Positions 34,574 through 41,803 of a stretch of DNA of 64,000 nucleotides are shown piece by piece. The stretch is from Oxalobacteraceae bacterium (GTDB lineage: Bacteria; Pseudomonadota; Gammaproteobacteria; Burkholderiales; Burkholderiaceae_D): NCBI GenBank assembly GCA_013284265.1, contig JABTBR010000020.1:49047-113046 (forward strand). Direction: 5' to 3'. Every line of letters starts with the position of its first letter. Position 1 is the stretch's first letter. Made by a program: the position numbers and the translations under genes. The notes beneath the pieces are model-generated. The model was not told the DNA's origin and did not search any database. It saw nothing but the letters and a program-made list of their open reading frames with translations.

Positions 34574-34835
34574 CACCACGAATGAGGTGATCACGCTTCA
34601 CATCAACGGGCGCAGCATCAGCGTTCCGGCCGGCACTTCGGTCGCCGCCGCTGTCGCCATGCGCGGCAGCCCGGTGACGCGCCTGTCCGTCAGCGGTATG
34701 CCACGCGCACCCTTATGCGGCATGGGTATTTGCCACGAGTGCCGCGTCACCATCGACGGCCAGGCCCATCGTCTGGCATGCCAGACACTCTGCTCAAACG
34801 GCATGCAGGTACGGACAGCGGAGATGCCAGCATGA
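34566..34835 (+). CDS. (2Fe-2S) small subunit of the D-hydroxyproline dehydrogenase
   Basis: The 89-residue protein is a plant-type ferredoxin-like domain: an N-terminal beta hairpin (ITLHINGRSISVPAGTSVAAAVAMRGS) and the cluster-binding CGMGICHECRVTIDG followed by a further Cys in LACQTL. It should carry electrons between the two flavin subunits. It is squeezed between them with 8-nt and 4-nt (ATGA) overlaps, which ensures equal expression of the three. Confidence 0.9.
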   Translation: MHSTTNEVITLHINGRSISVPAGTSVAAAVAMRGSPVTRLSVSGMPRAPLCGMGICHECRVTIDGQAHRLACQTLCSNGMQVRTAEMPA

Positions 34836-36163
34836 CTCGGCACTTCGACGTCCTCGTCATCGGCGCCGGTCCGGCCGGTCTGGCGGCGGCCCATGCGGCG
34901 GCGGCGCACGGCATGCAGGTCGGCCTGGTCGATGACAATCCGCTGGCCGGCGGCCAGATCTGGCGCGGCGGCCCCGAACACCAGAGCGACCAGCGCGCCT
35001 GCCAGTTGTGGGATGCGCTGCGCTGCGCCCTCAATGTGCGCTTCCTGCCGCAGACCCGCGTGCTGTATTCGCCCCGGCCCGGCCAGTTGCTGGTACAGAT
35101 ACCGGACCGCGCGCTGCTGCTGCGTTACTCCAGGCTGATACTGGCCACCGGCGCGCGCGAACTGCTGCTGCCCTTCCCTGGCTGGACCTTGCCCGGCGTG
35201 ACCGGCGCGGGCGGCTTGCAGGCGCTGGCCAAGGGCGGCTATCCGGTGGCGGGCAAACGCGTGGTGCTGGCCGGTTCCGGTCCGCTGCTGCTCGCTTCCG
35301 CAGCCACGCTGGCGGATCAGGGCGCGCGGATCGTCGCGATCATCGAGCAAGCCTCGACGGCGCGCCTGCTGCCGTTCGCGTTCGGCCTGCTGGCGACACC
35401 TTCCAAGATCACACAGGCGCTGCAGCTGGCTAGCCGGCTGCGCGCTGTGCCTTACTGGCGTGCCAGCTTCGTGCGCGCCGCCACGTCCGGCAATACGGCC
35501 GGAAGCAGTAGCCGCGCCAACACGGGCGAACGCAACAACGGCGGCTTCGGCGCGGACAACAGCAACAGCGGCACCGCGCTTCAGCTCACCATCCAGCGCG
35601 GCGTCGACACGGCCACGCTGGACTGCGACTACCTCGCCTGCGGCTATGGCCTGCTGCCCAACACCGAGCTGGCGCAATCGCTAGGCTGCGCCAGCAACGC
35701 CCACGGAGTGCAGGTGGATGAATGGCAGCGCAGCAGCGTCGCCGACATCTACTGCGCCGGCGAAAGCACCGGCATCGGCGGCGTCGACCTGGCACTGGCC
35801 GAGGGCCGCATCGCCGGACTGGCGGCCACCGGCCAGCAGGAGGAAGCGCGCCGGCACTTTGCCGAGCGCGCGCGCTGGCGCGGCTTCGCCAGCCGCCTCG
35901 CGCACGCCTTCCTGCCGCGCCCCGAACTCAGCGCACTGGCAGCCGACGACACCATCGTCTGCCGCTGCGAAGACGTTTGTCATGGCGAGCTGCGCCAGCA
36001 CGACAGCTGGCGCAGTGCCAAGCTTCACACCCGCTGCGGCATGGGTCCTTGCCAGGGCCGCATCTGCGGCGGCGCCACCGGCCTGCTGTACGGCTGGCGG
36101 CCCGACAGCGTGCGCGTGCCCATCGTCCCGGCGCGCGCGGGCAGCATCATCGACTTCCAGTAA
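34832..36163 (+). CDS. FAD/NAD(P)-binding large subunit of the D-hydroxyproline dehydrogenase
   Basis: This 443-residue HcnB-like flavoprotein has the FAD-binding VLVIGAGPAGLAAAHAAAAHG, an NAD-type second fold (GKRVVLAGSGPLLLASAATLADQG), YCAGESTGIGGVDLALAEGRIAGL and a C-terminal BFD-like [2Fe-2S] domain (CRCEDV ... RCGMGPCQGRICG, four cysteines). Start ATG 34832 overlaps the ferredoxin stop. An odd Asn/Ser/Gly-rich insert of about 25 residues (near residues 222-248) interrupts the second fold. With the other two subunits it feeds electrons from D-hydroxyproline to the respiratory chain. It ends 25 nt before the deaminase gene. Confidence 0.87.
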   Translation: MTRHFDVLVIGAGPAGLAAAHAAAAHGMQVGLVDDNPLAGGQIWRGGPEHQSDQRACQLWDALRCALNVRFLPQTRVLYSPRPGQLLVQIPDRALLLRYSRLILATGARELLLPFPGWTLPGVTGAGGLQALAKGGYPVAGKRVVLAGSGPLLLASAATLADQGARIVAIIEQASTARLLPFAFGLLATPSKITQALQLASRLRAVPYWRASFVRAATSGNTAGSSSRANTGERNNGGFGADNSNSGTALQLTIQRGVDTATLDCDYLACGYGLLPNTELAQSLGCASNAHGVQVDEWQRSSVADIYCAGESTGIGGVDLALAEGRIAGLAATGQQEEARRHFAERARWRGFASRLAHAFLPRPELSALAADDTIVCRCEDVCHGELRQHDSWRSAKLHTRCGMGPCQGRICGGATGLLYGWRPDSVRVPIVPARAGSIIDFQ

Positions 36164-36188
36164 TACCCACAACGACAAGGAGAACAGC

Positions 36189-37100
36189 ATGGCCGCAGCA
36201 AAATGGGAAGGCGTCTTCCCGGCAGTAACCACCAAGTTCAAGGCGAACGAGGATCTCGATCACGCCGCCATGGAACAGCATTTCGCCTTCCAGATCGACA
36301 GCGGCGTACACGCCCTGCTCACCTGCGGCTCGCTCGGTGAAGCGAGCACGCTGTCCTTCGAAGAAAAACTGGAAGTGACCAAGACCGCGCTGCGCGTGGC
36401 CGATGGCCGCCTGCCGGTGTTGGTCAATGTCAGCGAAACGCGCACGCTCAACGCCTGCCGCTTCGCCGAGCAGGCCCACTCGCTGGGCGTGCAGGGTCTG
36501 ATGGTGATGCCGTCGGTGCTGTATGCGGCCGATGCGCGCGAAGCCAAGGACAATCTGCGCACCATCGCCGATGCGGCCCAGCTGCCCATCATGGTCTACA
36601 ACAATCCGGTCAGCTACAAGGTGGACCTGACGCCGGACGACTTCCGCGACCTGGCAGACTGCGAGTGGATCGTCGCCATCAAGGAGTCGACCGACAACGT
36701 GCGCCGCATCACCGACCTGCGCAATGCGGTCGGCCATCGCTACCAGCTGTTCATGGGTGTGGACGATCTGTCCTTCGAAGGCCTGGCGGTGGGTGCCGAT
36801 GGCCTGCTGGCCGGCTTGGTGGTGGCCTTCCCGAAAGAGACGGTGGCCTTGTACAAGCTGATGAAGGCCAAGCGTTTCGACGAAGCGCTCAAGCTGTATC
36901 AGTGGTTCATGCCGCTGATGCATCTGGATGTGTCGAACAAGCTGGTGCAGAACTTGAAGCTGGTCGAAACCCTGGCCGGCGTGGGCAATGAAAACGTGCG
37001 CCTGCCACGCCAGCCCTTGCGCGGCGCCGAACGCGAACGCGTGACGACGATTGTGCAGCAGGCCATGGCGACCCGGCCGGATGTGAATTTGCTGTTCTAA
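36189..37100 (+). CDS. lhpC: DapA-family deaminase (1-pyrroline-4-hydroxy-2-carboxylate deaminase)
   Basis: The 303-residue TIM-barrel protein is of the dihydrodipicolinate synthase family: Schiff-base Lys165 in VAIKEST, Tyr137 in IMVYNNP and the GSLGEASTLSFEEK phosphate-like loop. In hydroxyproline operons this family member deaminates the pyrroline product to alpha-ketoglutarate semialdehyde. Start ATG 36189 has AAGGAG. The final dehydrogenase that makes alpha-ketoglutarate is not in the window, so it must lie elsewhere. A long-form intergenic repeat follows the stop by about 57 bp. Confidence 0.88.
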   Translation: MAAAKWEGVFPAVTTKFKANEDLDHAAMEQHFAFQIDSGVHALLTCGSLGEASTLSFEEKLEVTKTALRVADGRLPVLVNVSETRTLNACRFAEQAHSLGVQGLMVMPSVLYAADAREAKDNLRTIADAAQLPIMVYNNPVSYKVDLTPDDFRDLADCEWIVAIKESTDNVRRITDLRNAVGHRYQLFMGVDDLSFEGLAVGADGLLAGLVVAFPKETVALYKLMKAKRFDEALKLYQWFMPLMHLDVSNKLVQNLKLVETLAGVGNENVRLPRQPLRGAERERVTTIVQQAMATRPDVNLLF

Positions 37101-37157
37101 AACGGCAAATGCCGCTTGGCTAGGAAAAATCTTGGCTGGCGGGCCGCCGGCAGCCGT

Positions 37158-37263
37158 CAAAACCCACGGCTCACCCCTGGGGTCTGACCCCAGGGTCCGG
37201 AGAGGGGCTTCGCCCCGCCAGTCCCTGCGGGACTGGCCCCCGGCTCTTTGCCGCGGGTTTTAA
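37158..37263. repeat. Palindromic intergenic repeat, locus 7 (long form, reverse orientation)
   Basis: This long-form element is reversed: CAAAACCCACGGCTCACCCC ... GGCTCTTTGCCGCGGGTTTTAA. Inner hairpins are CTGGGGTCTGACCCCAG, GGGGCTTCGCCCC and CAGTCCC/GGGACTG. Outside the arms, GGGCCGCCGGC (left) and GCCGGCGGCCC (right) are also inversely matched, extending the palindrome to about 140 bp. It lies in the convergent gap between the deaminase and the MFS gene. Confidence 0.88.
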
Positions 37264-37323
37264 TTGCGCCGGCGGCCCCTAAGCATGTTTTCCCATCACG
37301 GCAACAGGATCAAACCACAGCAC

Positions 37324-38598
37324 TTACTCCTTGATTCTCCCCACCAGCACCAGCGCACTCAGGCTGAGCAGGGCCGCGATCGACAGGTAGTAACCCACAT
37401 ACTGCAAACCATAATTGGTCGCCAGCCAGGTCGCGATATACGGCGCCAGCGACGCGCCCAGGATACCGGCCAGGTTGAACGTCAGCGAGGCGCCGGTATA
37501 GCGCACCTCGGCCGGGAACAGCTCCGACAGGATCGTACCCAGCGGACCGTAAGTCATGCCCATCAGCCCCAGGCCCAGCGACATGAAGGCCACCACTTCC
37601 AGCGTCGAACCGGAACCGAACAGCGGCGCCAGCACCAGGCCGAACAGCGCAATCGCGGCCGACACCACGATCAGCGTGATGCGGCGGCCATAGCGGTCGG
37701 CCAGCACGGCGGCCACCGGTATGGTCAGGCCGAAGAACAGCACGGCAAACAGTTGCAGGATCAGGAAATCCTTGCGCGAGAAATGCAGCGCGGTGGTGCC
37801 CCAGCTCAGCGCGAACACCGTCATCAGGTAGAACAGCACAAAGGTCGCCAGCGCGATCAGCGTGCCCAGCACCAGCACGCGGCCATGGTCGCGGAACACG
37901 GCGACCACGGGAATTTTCACGCGCTCATTCTTGTCCAGCACCTTCTGGAAGTCCGGCGTTTCGGTGATTTTCAGACGCACATACAGGCCCACCACCACCA
38001 GCAGCGCGCTCGACAGGAAGGGAATCCGCCAGCCATAGGCAAAGAAGTCGGCGTCGCTCAGCGTCTGGCTCAGCAGCAGGAAGATGCCGCCCGACAGGAA
38101 GAAACCGATCGGTGCGCCCAGTTGCGGAAACATGCCGTACCAGGCGCGCTTGCCCGGCGGCGCGTTTTCGGTCGCCAGCAGCACGGCGCCGCCCCATTCG
38201 CCCCCCAGGCCCAGGCCTTGGCCGAAGCGGCACAGCGCCAGCAGCAGGGGCGCGGCGGTGCCGATGCTGGCATAGGTCGGCAGCATGCCGATCAGCACCG
38301 TCGACAGGCCCATCGTCAGCAGCGCCGCCACCAGCGTGGCCTTGCGGCCGACGCGGTCGCCGAAGTGGCCGAATACGGCCGAGCCGATCGGACGGGCGAA
38401 GAAGGCGATCGCGAAGGTGGCCAGCGATTGCAGGGTGGCCGCGGCCGGGTCGCTGGCGGGGAAGAACAGCTTGGGGAAGACCAGCACGGCGGCGGTCGCG
38501 TAGATATAGAAATCGAAGAATTCAATCGTGGTGCCGATCAGGCTGGCAAACAGCACGGTGGCAGGCGAATTGGCCTGCGCGGGAACAGCGTGACGCAT
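37324..38598 (-). CDS. MFS transporter, metabolite:H+ symporter type
   Basis: This 424-residue permease has twelve hydrophobic segments and the MHS signatures FFDFYIYATAA, FGHFGDRVGRKATL (MFS loop 2-3 motif), GQGLGLGGEWGGAVLLATENAP and LADRYGRR. Family members carry proline, betaine, alpha-ketoglutarate, shikimate or citrate-like acids. Being next to the hydroxyproline operon, though convergent, it could import hydroxyproline; this is inference only. Start ATG 38598 begins MRHAVPAQANSP; GGAG is about 11 nt upstream. A leader hairpin GGCAGGG/CCCTGCC is seen at 38665-38684. Confidence 0.88.
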   Translation of the reverse strand: MRHAVPAQANSPATVLFASLIGTTIEFFDFYIYATAAVLVFPKLFFPASDPAAATLQSLATFAIAFFARPIGSAVFGHFGDRVGRKATLVAALLTMGLSTVLIGMLPTYASIGTAAPLLLALCRFGQGLGLGGEWGGAVLLATENAPPGKRAWYGMFPQLGAPIGFFLSGGIFLLLSQTLSDADFFAYGWRIPFLSSALLVVVGLYVRLKITETPDFQKVLDKNERVKIPVVAVFRDHGRVLVLGTLIALATFVLFYLMTVFALSWGTTALHFSRKDFLILQLFAVLFFGLTIPVAAVLADRYGRRITLIVVSAAIALFGLVLAPLFGSGSTLEVVAFMSLGLGLMGMTYGPLGTILSELFPAEVRYTGASLTFNLAGILGASLAPYIATWLATNYGLQYVGYYLSIAALLSLSALVLVGRIKE

Positions 38599-38926
38599 AG
38601 GAGGCGCTCCAAATGGGAGGAAGGACGAGGAAGTGCAATGGCGCCGGGAAAGGGGCCACCCGCTGGCAGGGGCGAAGCCCTGCCCGGCAGGACAGTAGGA
38701 TGGCGGAACAGGCTCAGGGATAGTGGGCCGGCCGGCAGCGGCCCGCCCGAGTAGGGCTTGCCGCTCTGTTTCGCGCCGCCGGCCGGTGAGGCAGCGCCTG
38801 TCTTGCAAATGGAGGCTGATACTTGGTTTTGTCAGCCCCGCAACCGGCCATAATACGCGTTGGCAATATCAACTGCCAAGCCTTGAACGCCTTCTGCGTA
38901 ATACTACGCAGACCGTCAGGGAGCCG
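38599..38926. other. Upstream region of the MFS gene with small inverted repeats
   Basis: The 328-bp gap holds the MFS promoter (minus strand) and the 3' end of the thioredoxin-like gene. It contains a leader hairpin (38665-38684), TTGGCA/TGCCAA at 38860-38879 and TGCGTA/TACGCA at 38895-38910. The last two could be regulator sites or weak 3' hairpins for the thioredoxin gene. No coding frame is supported. Confidence 0.35.
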
Positions 38927-39253
38927 CTAGGCGGCCGTCTCTAGCCGGGAAAACGCGGCGCCGATCTCGGCCGCGTCGAGTGGACGCACCAGTCTGTCGA
39001 CCTCCTGTCCATCGCGCAAAAAGATCAGCGTGGGCCACAGCTTGACGCGGAAGCTCCGCCCCAGCGGACGGCCCGGCCCATCTTCCACCTTGCGGTGGGC
39101 GACCTGGCTGTGGGCCGCATAGGCTTGCGCCAGCGGCGCCTGGGTGGCGCGGCAATGGCCGCACCAGTCGGTGCCAAATTCCAGCAGCAGCAGGCCGGAG
39201 GTGGCGTCGATCTGCTCGCGCGTGGGCGCATTGGCGCTATAGTGAGTTTCCAT
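38927..39253 (-). CDS. Thioredoxin-family protein
   Basis: The 108-residue protein has the thioredoxin fold with active site WCGHC in LLLEFGTDWCGHCRATQAPLAQAY and the cis-Pro segment VKLWPTLIFLRDGQEV. There is no signal peptide, so it is cytoplasmic. GHC in the active site (rather than GPC) resembles protein-disulfide-isomerase-type redox potential. It lies 40 nt downstream of the ChaN lipoprotein gene on the same strand and is likely co-transcribed. ATG 39253 is preferred to the basic leader from 39361. Confidence 0.87.
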   Translation of the reverse strand: METHYSANAPTREQIDATSGLLLLEFGTDWCGHCRATQAPLAQAYAAHSQVAHRKVEDGPGRPLGRSFRVKLWPTLIFLRDGQEVDRLVRPLDAAEIGAAFSRLETAA

Positions 39254-39293
39254 ACGGTTCCTGTTCTGTTTCCTGTTCTGTTGCCTGCATGAT

Positions 39294-40127
39294 CTACGAT
39301 TTGCCACCCATGCTGGCGCACGGATCGGGACGGCTCTGGGTCGGCAGCTTGACCACGCCATCGAACTGGGTGGCGGCCGGCGTCCCCTCGCCGTAGGCGA
39401 TGCTGCGCGTGCTCAGCGCCGGCTCGACCGCGTTGAGCCAGCGCGCCACGCCCACATCCTTGCGCACATGGCCGTTGCCGGCGATCAGCACCACATCGCG
39501 CGGCTGCTGCGCCCGTATCAACTTGGCCATCCAGATATCGCGCGCCACCTGGGCGGCAACCATGCCGTCGACCATATTCTCCGGCAGCATATTGCAGTGG
39601 CTGTCGACGATTTCCTTTTGCTGCACCTTGCGGATATCGGCCGGCAGCGGCGCATCGAGCTTATATGCCTTCACCGTGGCCGGATCGAAGGACGAGGCCA
39701 CACCATCGCGCACCACGCGCGAGGCATCGGCGCGCGACAGGTTGACGGCGATCAGCGGCAGCTTGTGCGCCAGCGCCAGTTCGATCACGGGGCGGTATTG
39801 CTGCCAGTCCCAGCGCGCCGAACCGGCCGCGCGCACGATGCAGTCGGCATCGAGGCACAGCTGCTGGGCCTTGCTGAGCAAGCCCTGCTGTTCGCGGTCG
39901 AACTGCTCCATCGCGATCGCCGGACGCCAGCCCGCTTCGACCCGCTTGCGCAGCGCCTCGAAACGCAGGCGGTGCCCCTGGACATTGTCGTGCACCTCGC
40001 CCAGCAGCAACACTTGCGGATTGCCCGCCGGCTCGGGCGCCTCCAGCGCCGGACGCAGCACGGAACAGGCGCTCAGGCCGCCGGCCAGCGCCAGCAGAAC
40101 ACATCGGTGTAACAGGGAGGCAGTCAT
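39294..40127 (-). CDS. ChaN family lipoprotein
   Basis: This 277-residue protein has a lipoprotein signal (MTASLLHRCVLLALAGGLSAC, lipobox LSAC) and the ChaN/DUF399 core with VLLLGEVHDNVQGHRLRFEALR, AIAMEQFDREQQ, a VNLSRADASRVVRDG segment and VVLIAGNGHVRKDVGVARWL. ChaN of Campylobacter binds heme cofacially in dimers, so a role in iron or heme handling at the outer membrane is likely. ATG 40127 is the start; a TTG five codons earlier is less likely. It is upstream of the thioredoxin-like gene in the same operon. Confidence 0.87.
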   Translation of the reverse strand: MTASLLHRCVLLALAGGLSACSVLRPALEAPEPAGNPQVLLLGEVHDNVQGHRLRFEALRKRVEAGWRPAIAMEQFDREQQGLLSKAQQLCLDADCIVRAAGSARWDWQQYRPVIELALAHKLPLIAVNLSRADASRVVRDGVASSFDPATVKAYKLDAPLPADIRKVQQKEIVDSHCNMLPENMVDGMVAAQVARDIWMAKLIRAQQPRDVVLIAGNGHVRKDVGVARWLNAVEPALSTRSIAYGEGTPAATQFDGVVKLPTQSRPDPCASMGGKS

Positions 40128-40496
40128 TGTGCACTTGCTCAAGTGGAAGAAATAGCGAGTCTAGCCGAACTCTTTCCCTGTTGGCAAAGAGGGCAAAAAC
40201 GGCCGCCGTCCAGCCCATCCGTGGCATCCGCGCAACGCCATTTTATTGCGCTGCATCAAGCTATTTGCGCGCTCCCGGGCAGCATAGGCAAAAGCTTGGC
40301 AGGCGTCCGGTCAAATTACAAAATATGATAGTAAAACGAAAATTTAAATGCGCAATTGAAACTATCTATGTTCTAATAACAACTCGAAACCACAATTCAT
40401 CAGCGGTTTTTTTGGCTGCAAACAGCATTGTTTACAGAACTGTACCTGCCCGGGCAACACCGGGCCGATCCAGCCAGAAGGGAGTCCAAATTGAAC
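40128..40496. other. AT-rich divergent gap, ChaN gene / PEP-CTERM gene
   Basis: The 369-bp gap becomes notably AT-rich between about 40310 and 40430, suggesting promoter DNA for the PEP-CTERM gene or a curved/NAP-binding region. I could not pick a convincing -35/-10 pair and found no gene. Confidence 0.3.
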
Positions 40497-40811
40497 ATGT
40501 CCACCGTTATTCCGGCCGCACTATTGGCCTTTACCCTGAGCAGCGGCATCGCCCAGGCAGCCTCACCCCAGATTCTGATCATCGACAGCGCGCCGTGCGC
40601 CTCGAACCTGTCGCCGTTTTCCTGCGACAGCCCGGCCCTGGTCAATCAGGATGATGAACTAGCCGCCACCGACACGCCGAACCCGGCCGTGATCGACGCG
40701 GCCGCCGCGCCGGTACCGGAACCGGCCACGATACTCATGATGTTAATAGGCTTGGGCTTGCTGGGATTTACTTCCTCGAACCGGGAAGCGTATGACACCT
40801 TCTCGTCGTAA
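40497..40811 (+). CDS. Small PEP-CTERM sorting-domain protein
   Basis: This 104-residue protein has an N-terminal signal (residues 1-18, ending AQA) and a C-terminal sorting signal: VPEPATILMMLIGLGLLGF (the PEP motif and a membrane helix) followed by a weakly basic end. Such proteins are cut and anchored by exosortase in exopolysaccharide-making bacteria. The middle (30-75) is short, Asp/Ala-rich, with two Cys. AGAAGGGAG lies 11 nt before the ATG; a TTG two codons earlier (40491) fits the site better and may be the true start. No exosortase is in the window. The final basic cluster is poor, so processing is uncertain. Confidence 0.75.
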   Translation: MSTVIPAALLAFTLSSGIAQAASPQILIIDSAPCASNLSPFSCDSPALVNQDDELAATDTPNPAVIDAAAAPVPEPATILMMLIGLGLLGFTSSNREAYDTFSS

Positions 40812-40829
40812 GAAGTCATCCCTGAATTG

Positions 40830-40855
40830 ATCCCGCCTTGCGCGGGATTTTTTTT
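40830..40855 (+). terminator. Terminator of the PEP-CTERM gene
   Basis: ATCCCGC/GCGGGAT with loop CTTGC is followed by a run of eight T, ending 44 nt after the stop codon. It is a canonical intrinsic terminator. Confidence 0.9.
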
Positions 40856-40876
40856 GCCTGCTTCCCTGCCACAGAC

Positions 40877-41053
40877 TCAGTGCAAGTCGCACACGGCATG
40901 GATATTCCCAAATGCCACCCCGCTGACCAGGGCCCGCCCCACGCAGCCGAGTTTTTGCACGCCGTTATCGGTCAGCATGACGGCACCGACGGCCAGAAAC
41001 AGGATCAGTCCCACCAGAATGGCGATCCCCTTGATTAACTCTTTATTGTCCAT
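40877..41053 (-). CDS. Small single-pass membrane protein (58 residues)
   Basis: A clean 58-codon frame reads ATG at 41053 to TGA at 40877. It starts MDNKELIKGIAILVGLILFL, that is a charged N-terminus then one transmembrane helix (about 9-27), followed by an outside or periplasmic tail with two Cys (positions 37 and 55), Gly and His. It occupies the gap between the PEP-CTERM terminator and the GST gene and has the GC-rich codon use of its neighbours. I do not recognise a family. No strong ribosome binding site is visible, which lowers confidence. Confidence 0.6.
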   Translation of the reverse strand: MDNKELIKGIAILVGLILFLAVGAVMLTDNGVQKLGCVGRALVSGVAFGNIHAVCDLH

Positions 41054-41171
41054 TGCGGAAAAGCCTGTACTGGTAAATGTGCTGGTTCTATTCGACGATT
41101 TCTATTCGCCGATTCTAGCGCCGCCCTGGCGGGCCGGCAACTGGCCTGCGCCTGGCGGACGGCGGCATCCC

Positions 41172-41780
41172 TCAATCCTTGATCAAGCCTTCGGCGCGCA
41201 GCGCGCGCTGCACCGCCGGACGCGCCGCGATGCGTTTCTGGAAGGCCGTCAGGGCCGGCCAGGGCGCCAGCTCGAACCGCACCGCGCCGGCCCAATTGAG
41301 CACGGTAAACAGGTAGACATCGGCCACGCTGAACTGGCCGCCCATCAGATAATCGTTGTCCTGCAAGGCGCCGGCCAGATACGTCAGGCGCAGCTGCAAA
41401 TTGGCGCGCGCATAGCTTTTCACGTCCTCGCTCACCGGCCGGAACAGCGGGCTGAAGTTCTTGTGCACTTCGGTCGAGATAAAGTTCAGCCACTCGGCCA
41501 GCTTGTAGCGGCCCAGACTGCCCGGCTGGGGCGCCAGATTCGATTCCGGCGCCAGGTCGGCCAGGTATTGCACGATGGCCGGACCTTCGCTGAGCACCAG
41601 GCCGCCGTCGATCTCCAGCGCCGGCACATAGCCCTTGGGGTTGATCGCGATAAAATCGGCGCCGCCGGCGGTGCGCTTGGTCTTCAGGTCGACCTGCTCG
41701 GTCTCGAATGGCAGGCCCGCTTCGAGCAGCACGATATGGGGCGCGAGCGAACAGGCGCCGGGACTGAAATACAGTTTCAT
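41172..41780 (-). CDS. Glutathione S-transferase (beta class, GstA-like)
   Basis: The 202-residue protein has a thioredoxin-like N-terminal domain starting MKLYFSPGACSLAPHIVL with the beta-class Cys10, the conserved NPKGYVPAL with cis-Pro and DGGLVLSEGPAIVQYLAD (Glu-Ser for glutathione gamma-Glu binding), and an all-helical C-terminal domain containing GGQFSVADVYLF (N-capping Asp). It conjugates or reduces electrophilic compounds using glutathione in the cytoplasm. It lies 23 nt downstream of the sensor kinase gene on the same strand. Confidence 0.93.
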   Translation of the reverse strand: MKLYFSPGACSLAPHIVLLEAGLPFETEQVDLKTKRTAGGADFIAINPKGYVPALEIDGGLVLSEGPAIVQYLADLAPESNLAPQPGSLGRYKLAEWLNFISTEVHKNFSPLFRPVSEDVKSYARANLQLRLTYLAGALQDNDYLMGGQFSVADVYLFTVLNWAGAVRFELAPWPALTAFQKRIAARPAVQRALRAEGLIKD

Positions 41781-41803
41781 GCGCGACTCCTTGAATGGGT
41801 GGA

